NCBI GenBank assembly: GCA_030726915.1
Contig: JANRCR010000023.1
Span: 26,777-81,437 of the forward strand
DNA: 54,661 nt
Direction: 5' to 3'
DNA from: Candidatus Nanopelagicales bacterium
GTDB taxonomy: Bacteria; Actinomycetota; Actinomycetes; S36-B12
In this document: positions 36,263 to 46,410 of the stretch, piece after piece
Layout: every line of letters begins with the position of its first letter
How positions within the stretch are numbered: the stretch's first letter is position 1
Made by a program: the position numbers and the translations under genes
The notes under the pieces: model-generated
What the model saw: only the letters and a program-made list of their open reading frames with translations
Databases searched by the model: none
Told to the model about the DNA's origin: nothing

Positions 36263-37545
36263 GCACCGTGCTGCGCGATGTTCGGCCCTACGGGGGTTCG
36301 CCTGTTGACATTGTCGTGACAGACGGCATCATCGGCGAAATTGTCCCCGCGGGTGGCGGATCTGAAGCGGACCTCGTCATCGAGGGGCGCGGCGGGGTGG
36401 TTCTCCCCGGCTTCGTCGATCTCCACACTCATCTGCGCGAGCCCGGCCGCGAGGATGCCGAGACGATCGCGAGCGGGACGGCCGCGGCTGCCCTGGGGGG
36501 ATTCACCGCCGTGCACGCGATGGCCAACACCATGCCGGTGGCGGATTCGGCCGGGGTCGTGGAGATGGTGTGGCGCCGAGGCCAGGAGGCGGGGCACTGT
36601 GACGTCCATCCCGTCGGAGCCGTCACGATGGGTCTCGCGGGTGAGCACCTGGCCGAGTTGGGTGCGATGGCCGACTCCGCCGCCCGGGTGCGCGTCTTCA
36701 GCGACGATGGTGTGTGCGTGAGCGACCCGCAGCTCATGCGGCGCGCACTGGAGTACATCAAGGCATTCGACGGAGTCATCGCCCAGCACGCGCAGGATCC
36801 GCGCATGACGGAGGGCGCCCAGATGAATGAGGGCGCCCTGTCGGGTGTCCTGGGGTTGCGGGGGTGGCCCTCGGTTGCCGAGGAATCCATCATTGCTCGA
36901 GACGTCCTGCTGGCCGAACACGTGGGCTCTCGCGTGCATATCTGTCACCTGTCCACCCGGGGGTCGGTCGATATTGTCCGTTGGGCCAAGGACCGTGGCA
37001 TCGATGTCACCGCCGAGGTGACTCCCCACCACCTCATTCTCACCGAAGAACTCGCCCGCACCTATGACCCTCGCTACAAGGTCAATCCGCCGCTGCGTAC
37101 GGCCGATGACGTCGAGGCGGTGCGTGCGGGCCTGGCCGATGGCACGATCGATGCGGTCGCGACAGATCATGCACCGCATGCTCGTGAGGACAAGGATTGC
37201 GAGTGGGCTGCGGGTGCCTTCGGAATGCTCGGACTCGAGACGGCCTTCTCCGTGGTGATGGAGACCATGGTCGTCGAGGGGCGACTGGACTGGCACGGGG
37301 TCGCTGACCGCATGTCGGTGCGACCCGCGCGCATCGCTCGGATCGCAGATCAGGGCAGACCCATTGAGGTGGGGGAGCCCGCCACGCTGGTCGTTGTTGA
37401 CCCCGCAGGCACCTGGCGAGTCGATGCGGATCTGTCAGCGTCGCGCAGTGCCAATACGCCCTTTGCCGGTCGGGAGTTTCCCGGTCGAGTGCTGCACACG
37501 ATCCTGCGGGGTCGACCCACGGTGATCGACGGAGTGCTCACATGA
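36259..37545 (+). CDS. pyrC: Dihydroorotase
   Basis: Zinc amidohydrolase cyclising carbamoyl-aspartate to dihydroorotate. The 428-residue type-I enzyme has [18 protein letters not shown] (near 54-71), [31 protein letters not shown], the metal-binding histidine segment [11 protein letters not shown], and the catalytic aspartate in [15 protein letters not shown]. Length and motifs match bacterial type-I dihydroorotase rather than allantoinase. ATGA overlap with pyrB and with the next gene. Confidence 0.96.
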   Translation: MSTVLRDVRPYGGSPVDIVVTDGIIGEIVPAGGGSEADLVIEGRGGVVLPGFVDLHTHLREPGREDAETIASGTAAAALGGFTAVHAMANTMPVADSAGVVEMVWRRGQEAGHCDVHPVGAVTMGLAGEHLAELGAMADSAARVRVFSDDGVCVSDPQLMRRALEYIKAFDGVIAQHAQDPRMTEGAQMNEGALSGVLGLRGWPSVAEESIIARDVLLAEHVGSRVHICHLSTRGSVDIVRWAKDRGIDVTAEVTPHHLILTEELARTYDPRYKVNPPLRTADDVEAVRAGLADGTIDAVATDHAPHAREDKDCEWAAGAFGMLGLETAFSVVMETMVVEGRLDWHGVADRMSVRPARIARIADQGRPIEVGEPATLVVVDPAGTWRVDADLSASRSANTPFAGREFPGRVLHTILRGRPTVIDGVLT

Positions 37546-38117
37546 CCCCGGGCGTCGGGATGCTTGTGGCAGCCACGTCGGCTCCCGTCACCCAGTGGCC
37601 TGAGCGGCTGATGCTCGTCGGGTTAGTTCTTGTGGCGATCCTGGCTGCACTGTGGGGCATGCGTCGCGGATGGCGTCGTCGCGCCGACCGCCAGGTCGAC
37701 CTGAGCGCACCGGCCCCCGCCCCATCGGCGCTCACATCGGTGGATCTCGGCCCGGTGCCCGGTGTGTACCTCGGGTCCACCTTTCACGGTGACTGGCTCG
37801 ATCGCATCGTGGTGCATGAGATGGGTGTTCGCAGCAGGGCCTCGTGCGAGGTGGGCTACGAAGGGATTCTGCTGCGACGAGAAGGAGCTCGCGATCTCTT
37901 CGTGCCCGCAGAAAACCTCTTCTCGGTCGGCACGGCCCGCGGCATCGCAGGCAAGGCCTACGAGCGGGGCGGGGTCCTGGTCGTCACCTGGGACCTAGGT
38001 GACAAGGTGGTGGACACCGGCTTCCGAGCCGATGCTGCCGAAGACCAGGAGAGTCTCCTCGCCGTTCTGCAGGGTCTCGTCGGACAGCAGACACCTGCAG
38101 AGGAGGGCACGACGTGA
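37542..38117 (+). CDS. Pyr-operon membrane protein with a PH-like domain
   Basis: A 191-residue protein with one membrane helix (about 22-41), a basic stop-transfer stretch ([11 protein letters not shown]), a Pro/Ala linker and a soluble domain of about 120 residues with alternating strands ([55 protein letters not shown]) suggestive of a PH-like fold. A membrane protein in exactly this place, between pyrC and carA, is conserved in actinobacteria, including mycobacteria. Its role is not established. It overlaps both neighbours by 4 nt, so it is likely made with the pathway enzymes. Confidence 0.8.
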   Translation: MTPGVGMLVAATSAPVTQWPERLMLVGLVLVAILAALWGMRRGWRRRADRQVDLSAPAPAPSALTSVDLGPVPGVYLGSTFHGDWLDRIVVHEMGVRSRASCEVGYEGILLRREGARDLFVPAENLFSVGTARGIAGKAYERGGVLVVTWDLGDKVVDTGFRADAAEDQESLLAVLQGLVGQQTPAEEGTT

Positions 38118-39265
38118 TGGCGCGTTCCATCGACCCCGCCGTTCTCGTCCTCGAGGATGGGCGCGTCTTTCGTGGATACGCCTACGGCTCGCTGGGATCG
38201 ACCCTGGGTGAGGCCGTGTTCTCCACGGGCATGAGCGGCTACCAGGAGACCCTGACCGATCCCTCCTACCGCGGCCAGGTGGTCGTGATGACGGCTCCCC
38301 ATGTGGGCAATACGGGCATGAACGACGAGGACATGGAGTCGCGGCGGATTTGGGTGGCGGGTTATGTCGTGCGTGATCCCTCACCTCTGGCCTCCAACTG
38401 GCGGTCGGAGCGCACGCTCGAGGATGACCTGGTGGAAGCGGGAGTTGTCGGTATTCGCGATATCGATACCCGGGCACTGACGCGACACCTGCGCGATCGC
38501 GGTGCCATGCGAGTGGGCATCTTCAGCGGTGCCGCACTGGTGGATGACGAGTCGGAGTTGATGTCTCGGGTCCAGGCGGCGCCGTCCATGGCGGGGTGTG
38601 ACCTCACCGCTGATGTTTCCACCGCTGAGGCCTACACCGTGTCAGCCCAGGGTGATGAGCGATTCGTCGTCGCCGCGGTGGACCTCGGCATCAAGTCGAT
38701 GACTCCGGAACTCATGGCGGAGAGGGGCATAACCGTCCATGTCCTGCCCGGTGACGTGAGTGCCGAGGAGATGCTCAACCGAGGTCGCGACGGAGTGTTC
38801 TTCTCCAATGGTCCGGGCGATCCGGCGGTCGCTGACCATGCCGTGAGCCTTGTGCGCGCGGCCCTGGATGCACGACGACCGGTGTTCGGAATCTGCTTCG
38901 GGCACCAGATGCTGGGCCGGGCCCTCGGATTTGGGACCTACAAGTTGCGCTTCGGGCACCGGGGAATCAACCAGCCCGTGAAGGATGTCACCACGGGCAG
39001 GGTCGCCATCACCGCGCACAATCACGGCTTCGCGGTGGATGCCCCCGCGGGTCAGACGCTGCAGACGCCGTACGGTCGCGCGGAGGTCAGTCACATCTGC
39101 CTCAATGACGAGGTGGTCGAAGGATTGCGCTGCCTGGATGTCCCCGCCTTCAGTGTCCAGTACCACCCTGAAGCTGCTGCGGGTCCGCACGACGCTGCCG
39201 GGCTCTTTGATGAGTTTGCCGCGCTCATGGCATCCCCGGGAGGTCCCGATGCCACGCCGCGATGA
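38117..39265 (+). CDS. carA: Carbamoyl-phosphate synthase small subunit
   Basis: Glutaminase subunit feeding ammonia to CarB; supplies carbamoyl phosphate for both pyrimidines and arginine. The 382-residue protein has the N-terminal CarA domain ([19 protein letters not shown]) and a class I amidotransferase domain with [14 protein letters not shown] (nucleophile Cys near 259) and [15 protein letters not shown]. The ATG at 38117 shares a base with the previous stop; a GTG at 38114 would add one residue. carB begins 17 nt before its end. Confidence 0.96.
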   Translation: MARSIDPAVLVLEDGRVFRGYAYGSLGSTLGEAVFSTGMSGYQETLTDPSYRGQVVVMTAPHVGNTGMNDEDMESRRIWVAGYVVRDPSPLASNWRSERTLEDDLVEAGVVGIRDIDTRALTRHLRDRGAMRVGIFSGAALVDDESELMSRVQAAPSMAGCDLTADVSTAEAYTVSAQGDERFVVAAVDLGIKSMTPELMAERGITVHVLPGDVSAEEMLNRGRDGVFFSNGPGDPAVADHAVSLVRAALDARRPVFGICFGHQMLGRALGFGTYKLRFGHRGINQPVKDVTTGRVAITAHNHGFAVDAPAGQTLQTPYGRAEVSHICLNDEVVEGLRCLDVPAFSVQYHPEAAAGPHDAAGLFDEFAALMASPGGPDATPR

Positions 39266-42200
39266 CATTTCCTCCGTCCTCGTCATTGGATCTGGACCGA
39301 TCGTCATCGGGCAGGCCTGCGAGTTTGACTACTCGGGCACCCAGGCCTGCCGCGTGCTCAAGGCCGAGGGCATTCGAGTGGTGTTGGTTAACTCCAATCC
39401 CGCCACCATCATGACCGACCCTGAGTTTGCCGATGCCACGTACGTCGAACCGATCACTCCGGACTTTGTCGAAAAGATCATCGCCCGCGAGCGTCCCGAC
39501 GCGCTCCTGGCGACCCTGGGTGGACAGACCGCGCTCAATGCGGCGATGGCCCTGCACCGCAGTGGCGTCCTCGAGCGATACGGCGTCGAGCTCATCGGCG
39601 CCGATGTGGACGCCATCGAGCGGGGCGAAAACCGCGAACTCTTTCGCACCATCGTCGAGCAGGTGGGAGCCGAGAGTGCACGCTCGGCCGTGTGCCACAG
39701 CATTGACGACTGCCTCGGCGCTGTCGGTGACCTCGGCTACCCCGTCGTCGTACGCCCTTCATTCACCATGGGGGGTGCCGGATCCGGCATCGCGTACAGC
39801 GAGGCTGATCTGCGACGGATCGCGGGCACCGGCCTGCAGGCGAGCCCGACCAGTGAGGTGTTGCTCGAAGAATCCATCATCGGATGGAAGGAGTACGAGC
39901 TCGAGCTCATGCGTGACCGTCACGACAACGTCGTGGTGGTCTGCTCCATCGAAAACCTCGATCCCATGGGTGTCCACACGGGTGACTCCATCACCGTGGC
40001 GCCGGCCATCACGTTGACCGACCGCGAGTACCAGCACATGCGTGATGTCGCCATCGACATCATTCGCGCCGTGGGCGTCGACACGGGTGGGTGCAACATC
40101 CAATTCGCGGTCGATCCGCGAGACGGTCGACTCATCGTCATTGAGATGAATCCGCGGGTCTCCCGCTCCTCGGCGCTGGCATCAAAGGCCACCGGCTTCC
40201 CGATCGCCAAAATCGCCGCTCGCCTGGCGATCGGCTACACGCTGGACGAAATCCCCAATGACATCACGCGGGAGACTCCGGCATCCTTTGAGCCATCCCT
40301 GGACTACATCGTGGTCAAGGTCCCCCGATTCGCCTTCGAGAAGTTCCCGGGGGCGGATCCGATCCTCACCACCACGATGAAGTCCGTGGGGGAGGCGATG
40401 GCCATCGGGCGCAACTTCACCGAGGCACTGCAAAAGGCTCTGCGTTCCCTTGAGCGCGCCGACGCCGTCTTCGCCTGGCCGACGGATGTCGATCACACCG
40501 CGCTGATGGCGTCCATACGCGTCCCGCACGACGGCAGGTTGCGCGAAGTGCAGCAGGCGCTGTGGACGGGGGCATCGATCGCGGATGTTCACGAGGCGAC
40601 GGGTATCGACCCGTGGTTCCTGGCGCAGATCGAGATCATCAATGACCTGGCCGATGAGGTGCGTGACGCCATCGACCTCGATGATGTCCTGCTGCGTCAG
40701 GCCAAGCGGCACGGCTTCTCCGACCAGCAGATTGGGCGGTTGCGCGACCTATCCGAGGGGGATGTGCGCGCACGACGACATGCGATGGGCATCCGGCCCG
40801 TTTTCAAGACCGTGGACACGTGCGCGGCTGAATTTGTCGCGCGAACGCCGTATCACTACTCGTCGTACGACGAGGAGACCGAGGTCGAGCCCAGCGATTC
40901 CCCCAAGGTCATCATTCTTGGCTCAGGACCGAATCGGATCGGTCAGGGCATCGAGTTCGACTATTCCTGTGTGCACGCGTCGCTGACACTGCGCGAGGCC
41001 GGATACGAGACCGTGATGGTCAATTGCAATCCGGAGACGGTATCCACCGACTACGACACCTCCGACCGGCTCTACTTCGAACCCCTCACGCTCGAGGATG
41101 TCCTGGAGGTGGTCGAGGCGGAGCGTGCCAGTGGCACCCTCGTGGGCGTCATTGTCCAGCTCGGTGGCCAGACGCCCCTGGGTCTTGCCCGGGGCCTGCA
41201 TGAGGCCGGTGTGCCCATCGTGGGGACATCACCCGAGGCCATCCACCGAGCGGAGGATCGCGCGGAGTTTGGTGCCCTGCTCACCCGGGCGGGCCTTCCG
41301 GCGCCGCGCTTCGGCACGGCGTTCTCCTTTGCCGAAGCCCGCACGATTGCCCAGGAGATCGGCTATCCCGTGTTGGTGCGCCCGTCCTACGTCCTGGGTG
41401 GGCGCGGGATGGAAATCGTCTACGACGACGACATGCTGCGGGACTACCTCGCGCGGGCCGCGGAGATCAACCCCGAGCATCCGGTGCTCGTGGATCGCTT
41501 CCTTGACGACGCGGTGGAGATCGATGTTGACGCGCTCTTCGATGGTGAGGATCTCTTCATCGGAGGCATCATGGAGCACATCGAGGAGGCAGGCATCCAC
41601 TCCGGGGACTCCGCGTGTGCCCTGCCCTCGGTGTCTTTAGGACCGCGGGAGATCGACCGCATCCGCGAATCCACACGAGCCCTAGCCGAAGGCATCGGTG
41701 TCCTGGGATTGCTCAACGTGCAGTTCGCTCTGGCCGGGGGCATGCTCTATGTCCTCGAGGCCAATCCTCGGGCCTCTCGCACAATTCCCTTTGTGTCCAA
41801 GGCCACCGCCGTCCCCCTGGCAAAGGCCGCCGCGCGGGTCATGCTGGGTGAGCGGATTGCGGATCTGCGGCGTTCGGGTCTCCTGCCCATCTCCGGCGAT
41901 GGCGGCACCCTCCCGCCGGGCAGCCCGATCGCGGTCAAGGAAGCCGTGCTCCCCTTCGGCCGATTCCACGGTGTTGACACCATCCTGGGGCCCGAGATGC
42001 GCTCAACCGGTGAGGTTATGGGCATCGACCGTGATTTCGGCACCGCATTTGCGAAGTCGCAGGAGGCCGCCTACAGCGGTGGTCTCCCCACCAGCGGGAC
42101 GGTCTTTGTCTCGGTGGCCGACCGTGACAAGCGCGCCATGATCTTCCCGCTGAAGCGGCTGTCGGACCTGGGATTCGACATCGTTGCGACGGAGGGGACC

Positions 42201-42554
42201 GCCGAGGTCCTGCGACGCCATGGCCTGAAGGTTGGCGACCTGCGCAAGCAGCGTGAGGGGACGGGCTCCCAGGGTGAACCCACTACGGTGGACGCCATCA
42301 TGGCCGGCGACGTTGACCTCATCATCAACACGCCCTTCGGTGTCGGCCCACGCCTAGACGGCTACGAGATTCGGACCGCGGCCGTCCTCAAGGGGATCCC
42401 CTGCATCACGACAATCCAGGGCCTGGCCGCCACCGTGCTGGGAATCGAGTCGCTCCTGGCATCTTCACCCGCGGGGCGCCCGATCGGCGTACGGTCCCTC
42501 CAGGAGTACGCCGTGGACATTGATCAATTGCGCAAGGCCGAAGGTGGTGGGTGA
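39249..42554 (+). CDS. carB: Carbamoyl-phosphate synthase large subunit
   Basis: Two ATP-grasp halves make and phosphorylate carbamate. The 1101-residue protein shows the duplicated signature [20 protein letters not shown] near the start and [18 protein letters not shown] at the second half. Each half has ATP-grasp motifs ([33 protein letters not shown]), and a C-terminal MGS-type regulatory domain contains [17 protein letters not shown]. The ATG at 39249 follows GGAGG and overlaps carA by 17 nt; a longer frame upstream duplicates the carA antisense-like reading and is rejected. UMP or ornithine regulation is inferred from the family. Confidence 0.97.
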   Translation: MPRRDDISSVLVIGSGPIVIGQACEFDYSGTQACRVLKAEGIRVVLVNSNPATIMTDPEFADATYVEPITPDFVEKIIARERPDALLATLGGQTALNAAMALHRSGVLERYGVELIGADVDAIERGENRELFRTIVEQVGAESARSAVCHSIDDCLGAVGDLGYPVVVRPSFTMGGAGSGIAYSEADLRRIAGTGLQASPTSEVLLEESIIGWKEYELELMRDRHDNVVVVCSIENLDPMGVHTGDSITVAPAITLTDREYQHMRDVAIDIIRAVGVDTGGCNIQFAVDPRDGRLIVIEMNPRVSRSSALASKATGFPIAKIAARLAIGYTLDEIPNDITRETPASFEPSLDYIVVKVPRFAFEKFPGADPILTTTMKSVGEAMAIGRNFTEALQKALRSLERADAVFAWPTDVDHTALMASIRVPHDGRLREVQQALWTGASIADVHEATGIDPWFLAQIEIINDLADEVRDAIDLDDVLLRQAKRHGFSDQQIGRLRDLSEGDVRARRHAMGIRPVFKTVDTCAAEFVARTPYHYSSYDEETEVEPSDSPKVIILGSGPNRIGQGIEFDYSCVHASLTLREAGYETVMVNCNPETVSTDYDTSDRLYFEPLTLEDVLEVVEAERASGTLVGVIVQLGGQTPLGLARGLHEAGVPIVGTSPEAIHRAEDRAEFGALLTRAGLPAPRFGTAFSFAEARTIAQEIGYPVLVRPSYVLGGRGMEIVYDDDMLRDYLARAAEINPEHPVLVDRFLDDAVEIDVDALFDGEDLFIGGIMEHIEEAGIHSGDSACALPSVSLGPREIDRIRESTRALAEGIGVLGLLNVQFALAGGMLYVLEANPRASRTIPFVSKATAVPLAKAAARVMLGERIADLRRSGLLPISGDGGTLPPGSPIAVKEAVLPFGRFHGVDTILGPEMRSTGEVMGIDRDFGTAFAKSQEAAYSGGLPTSGTVFVSVADRDKRAMIFPLKRLSDLGFDIVATEGTAEVLRRHGLKVGDLRKQREGTGSQGEPTTVDAIMAGDVDLIINTPFGVGPRLDGYEIRTAAVLKGIPCITTIQGLAATVLGIESLLASSPAGRPIGVRSLQEYAVDIDQLRKAEGGG

Positions 42555-43417
42555 TGCCGGTCCAGGTCCGCGGTGAGGTCGTATCCCTGCGGCGTGCGGG
42601 GTTGTACACCGTGCTCACCGTCACGGCACCCGGTGTCCCGGAGATCACGCGCCCCGGCCACTTCGCCGCGATCGCGATCGGCGACCTAGATTCATCCGGA
42701 CTCATCCTGCGCCGGGCCTTCTCGATTCACGGAGTGCAGTCGCGGGGAATCTATGGCGGCACCATCGATCTCGTGATTGCTGATTCCGGTCCGGGCACCC
42801 ACTGGCTCACCCAGCGTCGACGCGGTGACGCCCTCGACATTGTCGCTCCGCTGGGACGGCCCTTTTCCCTGCCCCGCGATCCGGTGTCCTGCGCGCTCGT
42901 GGGAGGCGGATATGGAGCAGCACCCCTGGTGATGCTCGCTGAGCATCTGCGGGAGCGAGGGTGTCGGGTCGATGTCGTCCTGGGCGCGTCCACGGAGGAC
43001 AAGCTCTTTGGCGTGCTGGATGCCAAGCGCATCGCCTCCACGGTGACGATCACGACCGAGGACGGCTCGGCGGGTGTGCCGGGCCGGGTCACCGATCCGC
43101 TGGTCGACATCATGGCGCGGGCCAACACCGATGTCGTCTATGCCTGCGGACCCATGGGGATGCTGGCGGCCGTCGCTGACGTGGCATCCCAGGCCGGCAT
43201 CCTCAGCCAGTGCGCCGTGGAGGAAGCCATGGCCTGTGGGATCGGCGTATGTATGAGTTGCGTGCTGCCGGTCATTGGGGACGACGGCATCACGCGCATG
43301 GTGAGGTCGTGTGTCGAAGGTCCTGTCTTCCGGGGTGATCGCGTCCGTTGGGCCGACATCGGCACCGTGCCGCCCGACACCCTCGGTGCGCCATCGAGTG
43401 AAGGGATCCCTCGATGA
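42554..43417 (+). CDS. pyrK: Dihydroorotate dehydrogenase electron-transfer subunit
   Basis: FAD and 2Fe-2S subunit that passes electrons from dihydroorotate via PyrD to NAD. The 287-residue ferredoxin-reductase fold has LILRRAFSIHGV (FAD), ALVGGGYGAAPLVMLAE (NAD site) and the cluster motif EEAMACGIGVCMSCVLPV with a further cysteine in MVRSCVEGPVF, the 2Fe-2S pattern of PyrK. ATG shares a base with the carB stop; GTG at 42551 would add one residue. Its presence shows that the adjacent PyrD is the class 1B, NAD-linked type. Confidence 0.93.
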   Translation: MPVQVRGEVVSLRRAGLYTVLTVTAPGVPEITRPGHFAAIAIGDLDSSGLILRRAFSIHGVQSRGIYGGTIDLVIADSGPGTHWLTQRRRGDALDIVAPLGRPFSLPRDPVSCALVGGGYGAAPLVMLAEHLRERGCRVDVVLGASTEDKLFGVLDAKRIASTVTITTEDGSAGVPGRVTDPLVDIMARANTDVVYACGPMGMLAAVADVASQAGILSQCAVEEAMACGIGVCMSCVLPVIGDDGITRMVRSCVEGPVFRGDRVRWADIGTVPPDTLGAPSSEGIPR

Positions 43418-44445
43418 CTCGCGCGGTGCTCCGACATCCTCATGACGAGGCGACCCCCACACCCCGGATCGACATGACGACTCAGCTCGCAGGCATCGAC
43501 CTGCCCGGGCCGGTCCTCACCGCGTCCGGATGTGCTGCGGCCGGCAAAGAGCTCGATCAGTTCTTTGACATCACCGCCATCGGCGCCGTGGTGACCAAGA
43601 GCATCATGATGGAGCCGAGATCGGGACGCGCCACTCCTCGGATGGCCGAGACGCCGAGCGGCATGCTGAATTCCATTGGGTTGCAGGGCCCCGGCATTGA
43701 GGCGTTTCTCGAGCACGATCTGGCGTGGTTGCGAGAGCGCGGAGCCCGAGTGATCGTGTCGATTGCGGGAGGCACGACACAGGAGTTCGAGGCCATCGCA
43801 CACGTGCTCCGCCAGCATGATGGATTTGATGCCATTGAGGTCAATATCTCCTGCCCCAATGTCTCTGATCGAGGTCAGGTCTTCGCCTGTCGCGCCGACT
43901 CGGCCGCGGGGGTCATCGCGAGCGTACGCCGCGCCTCCGATCCGGCCATCCCCATCTTTGCCAAGTTGTCTCCGGATGTCACCGACATCGCAACGATTGC
44001 CCAGGCATGTGAGCGAGCTGGCGCCGATGGCCTGTCTCTCATCAACACCACCCTGGGGATGGTCATCGATGTGACCACGATGCGGCCGGCGCTCGCGGGC
44101 GTCACCGGGGGACTGTCAGGGCCCGCCATCCGCCCCATTGCCGTGCGATGTCTGTGGCAGGTGCGTGAGGTGCTCCCGGACATTCCCATCATCGGCATGG
44201 GTGGGATACGCAATGGCTCCGATGCGTTTGAGTTCATCCTGGCGGGTGCCAGCGCCGTGTCGGTCGGCACCACGGTCTTCCACGATCCCTCCGCACCGAT
44301 CCGCATCCAAAATGAACTCGCCTCCCTCGCTGCCCTGAGGGGATTCACCCGTCTGCGTGATGCCGTGTCCTACGCCCATCGTGACCCCGATCAGGCGAGG
44401 GTTGAGGACGCCGATGGCGATCTAGAACTCCCGGAGTGGGTGTGA
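43414..44445 (+). CDS. pyrD: Dihydroorotate dehydrogenase, class 1B catalytic subunit
   Basis: FMN enzyme oxidising dihydroorotate to orotate. The 343-residue protein has the PyrD1 barrel: TASGCAAAGKELDQFFD, the catalytic cysteine in AIEVNISCPNVSDRG (serine in quinone-linked class 2), AKLSPDVTDIA, GADGLSLINTTLGM, and GMGGIRNGSDAFEFILAGAS. No membrane-anchoring N-terminal helix is present. The first 20 residues (MTRAVLRHPHDEATPTPRID) are poorly conserved-looking, and an internal ATG at 43474 could be the true start; the ATGA overlap with pyrK and AAGGGA upstream favour 43414. Confidence 0.93.
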   Translation: MTRAVLRHPHDEATPTPRIDMTTQLAGIDLPGPVLTASGCAAAGKELDQFFDITAIGAVVTKSIMMEPRSGRATPRMAETPSGMLNSIGLQGPGIEAFLEHDLAWLRERGARVIVSIAGGTTQEFEAIAHVLRQHDGFDAIEVNISCPNVSDRGQVFACRADSAAGVIASVRRASDPAIPIFAKLSPDVTDIATIAQACERAGADGLSLINTTLGMVIDVTTMRPALAGVTGGLSGPAIRPIAVRCLWQVREVLPDIPIIGMGGIRNGSDAFEFILAGASAVSVGTTVFHDPSAPIRIQNELASLAALRGFTRLRDAVSYAHRDPDQARVEDADGDLELPEWV

Positions 44446-45149
44446 CCCGGGCACCGATTGCCGTTGCGTTGGATGCGCCGAATCTCGCCACGGTGACGGA
44501 CTGGGCGCGCGAGGTCGGTCCCTTCGTCAGCACCCTCAAGGTGGGTCTGGAGGCCTACCTTCGCGACGGACGATCGGCCGTGGACGCGGCACGCCTCGCT
44601 GCCCCGGACTGCGCGATCTTCCTGGACCTCAAATTGCACGACATCCCCGCGACCGTGGCGGGGGCGGCACGGGCGATCCGCGATGTGGCGCCCGATCTCC
44701 TGACCGTCCATGCGGCGGGGGGCTCGGCCATGATTGCGGCTGCCGTGGAGGCCTTACCCCGGACGCGCATCGTGGCGGTGACCGTGCTGACCTCGCTCAC
44801 CGATGCCGATCTTGTCGCTTTGGGACTGCAACAGGAGGCCACAGCATCGGCACGGGATCTGGCGGTGCGCCTCGCGGTGGAGGCGGTCGCCGCGGGTGCG
44901 GGCGCCATCGTCTGTTCGCCTGAGGAGGTGGCCGATATCCGTGCGGCCGTGCCCTCCCGCGATGTGCTCCTCATCACTCCCGGAGTGAGGCCGGCGGGTG
45001 CTGATCTCGTGGACCAGCGCCGTGTTGCGACCCCCGCGGAAGCACTGCGCAGGGGTGCCGATCTCCTGGTGATCGGGCGACCCATCACGGGTGCGGATGA
45101 CCCGGCGCGTGCCGCCGAGGCCATCGCCCGGGATCTCACCGATGGGTGA
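44442..45149 (+). CDS. pyrF: Orotidine 5'-phosphate decarboxylase
   Basis: Last step to UMP. The 235-residue TIM barrel has [14 protein letters not shown], the catalytic Lys-Asp array in [33 protein letters not shown] and [18 protein letters not shown]. The DxKxxDIP form is of the short (E. coli-like) family, whereas mycobacterial PyrF belongs to another subfamily. The GTG at 44442 overlaps the pyrD stop by 4 nt. Its last 8 nt overlap the next ORF, whose ATG lies at 45142. Confidence 0.95.
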   Translation: MTRAPIAVALDAPNLATVTDWAREVGPFVSTLKVGLEAYLRDGRSAVDAARLAAPDCAIFLDLKLHDIPATVAGAARAIRDVAPDLLTVHAAGGSAMIAAAVEALPRTRIVAVTVLTSLTDADLVALGLQQEATASARDLAVRLAVEAVAAGAGAIVCSPEEVADIRAAVPSRDVLLITPGVRPAGADLVDQRRVATPAEALRRGADLLVIGRPITGADDPARAAEAIARDLTDG

Positions 45150-46032
45150 TCGCACATCCTTGGACGATGACGCGCGAGCCCGGGGCCGAGAGCGTGCCCT
45201 TGAGGCGCGGCGGACACGTGCCCGGGTGAAGCGGGACCTCGCCGCAGGGTTCCCCCCGACGGACATTCTCGACCGGCGCCTCGATGATCCGGCGGTGGGC
45301 CGGATGCGCGTGCGGGACCTGGTCGAGTCATGTCCGGGGATCGGTCCCGTGCGAGCCAGCCGCATCCTCGAGGAATGCGGTATTGCCGAGTCGCGCAGGC
45401 TGCGGGGGTTGGGTGAGCATCAGGCGCGCGCGCTGGCTTCTGCCCTGGGCGGTGCAACGACGAGACGGGGTCGCCTCGTGGTGCTCTCCGGCCCATCGGG
45501 TGTCGGCAAGTCCAGCGTGGTGACGTACCTGCGTGGTCACCATCCCGAGGTTGTCTTCTCCGTGTCAGCGACGACCCGCTCGCCACGGCCGGGTGAGGTC
45601 GATGGGGTGCACTACCACTTTGTCGATCCGGTCCGCTTTCAGGAGTTGATCGATGATGACGCCCTCCTTGAGTGGGCGGAGTTCGCCGGTCATCGCTACG
45701 GCACGCCCGCCCAACCGGTCGAGCGAGCACTCGCTGCCGGTCACGATGTGCTGCTGGAGATTGAGCTCCAGGGCGCTCGGCAGGTGCGCAGATCCGCCCC
45801 CGAGGCCCTGCAGGTCTTCCTCGCCCCGCCCTCATGGGACGTCCTCGTGGACAGACTCGAGGGGCGGCGCACGGAGAGCCCCGACGTCATCGCCCGCCGC
45901 CTGGAGACAGCCCGCATTGAGTTGGCCGCGGAGCCGGAGTTCGATCGCAGCGTGATCAACACGTCTGTGGGGCAGGCGGCGGAAGACATCCTGGACCTGC
46001 TCGGGGCGAGCCAGCCCCGGCCGGGGGGGTAG
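45142..46032 (+). CDS. gmk: Fusion of actinobacterial integration host factor (mIHF) and guanylate kinase
   Basis: A single 296-residue frame holds two normally separate proteins. Residues about 1-104 are an mIHF-type nucleoid protein: basic [15 protein letters not shown], then the helix-two-turn-helix region [22 protein letters not shown] and the signature [14 protein letters not shown]. Residues about 110-290 are guanylate kinase: [14 protein letters not shown] (Walker A 117-124), [49 protein letters not shown] and the VINTSV segment. Hardly any linker separates them. No in-frame ATG or RBS stands before the kinase, so a separate start is unlikely. In mycobacteria mihF and gmk are adjacent separate genes. 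Start ATG overlaps pyrF by 8 nt. Confidence 0.9.
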   Translation: MGDRTSLDDDARARGRERALEARRTRARVKRDLAAGFPPTDILDRRLDDPAVGRMRVRDLVESCPGIGPVRASRILEECGIAESRRLRGLGEHQARALASALGGATTRRGRLVVLSGPSGVGKSSVVTYLRGHHPEVVFSVSATTRSPRPGEVDGVHYHFVDPVRFQELIDDDALLEWAEFAGHRYGTPAQPVERALAAGHDVLLEIELQGARQVRRSAPEALQVFLAPPSWDVLVDRLEGRRTESPDVIARRLETARIELAAEPEFDRSVINTSVGQAAEDILDLLGASQPRPGG

Positions 46033-46035
46033 ACT
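46030..46035 (+). promoter_or_regulatory. Candidate -10 box (TAGACT) of rpoZ
   Basis: TAGACT overlaps the gmk stop codon. Transcription would begin near 46042, giving a leader of about 54 nt before the rpoZ ATG, so this unit is not leaderless. No clear -35. Confidence 0.4.
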
Positions 46036-46095
46036 CCTGACCGCGGCGCCCGGTCCGGCGAACCGCCCAGTCCCACATTCGGTGAGAGGTTGACC

Positions 46096-46410
46096 ATGCC
46101 AGGCTCCGTGCGTCCCGAGGGCATTACCTTCCCGCCCATCGACAACCTGCTCCAAAGGTCTGACTCCAAGTACTCCCTGGTTATCTACGCCGCGAAGCGT
46201 GCGCGCCAGATCAATGCGTACTACTCCCAGTTGGGCGAGGGCCTCCTGGAGTACGTCGGACCGCTCGTTGAGACACATGTCCAGGAGAAGCCGCTGTCGA
46301 TCGCGATGCGCGAGATCGACGCTGGTCTGTTGACGTCTGAGCCATTTGATCCCGCAGCCGAGGCCGAGGCTGCCGCCGCGGTGGTCATCGTGGAAGAAGA
46401 ACTCACCTGA
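46096..46410 (+). CDS. rpoZ: RNA polymerase omega subunit
   Basis: Structural subunit assisting assembly of the beta' subunit. The 104-residue protein has the actinobacterial omega core: [36 protein letters not shown], quoted in parts as [20 protein letters not shown] and [18 protein letters not shown]. The C terminus is acidic and Ala-rich. The ATG at 46096 follows GAGAGG; a TTG two codons upstream is less likely. The gmk-rpoZ-coaBC order is widely conserved. Confidence 0.95.
   Translation: MPGSVRPEGITFPPIDNLLQRSDSKYSLVIYAAKRARQINAYYSQLGEGLLEYVGPLVETHVQEKPLSIAMREIDAGLLTSEPFDPAAEAEAAAAVVIVEEELT

Noticed and set aside
45464-46032. Separate gmk gene starting inside the fusion
   Set aside because: Only GTG codons at the start of the first strand (LVVLSG) are available, with no ribosome-binding site; starting there would remove the first residues of the kinase core.
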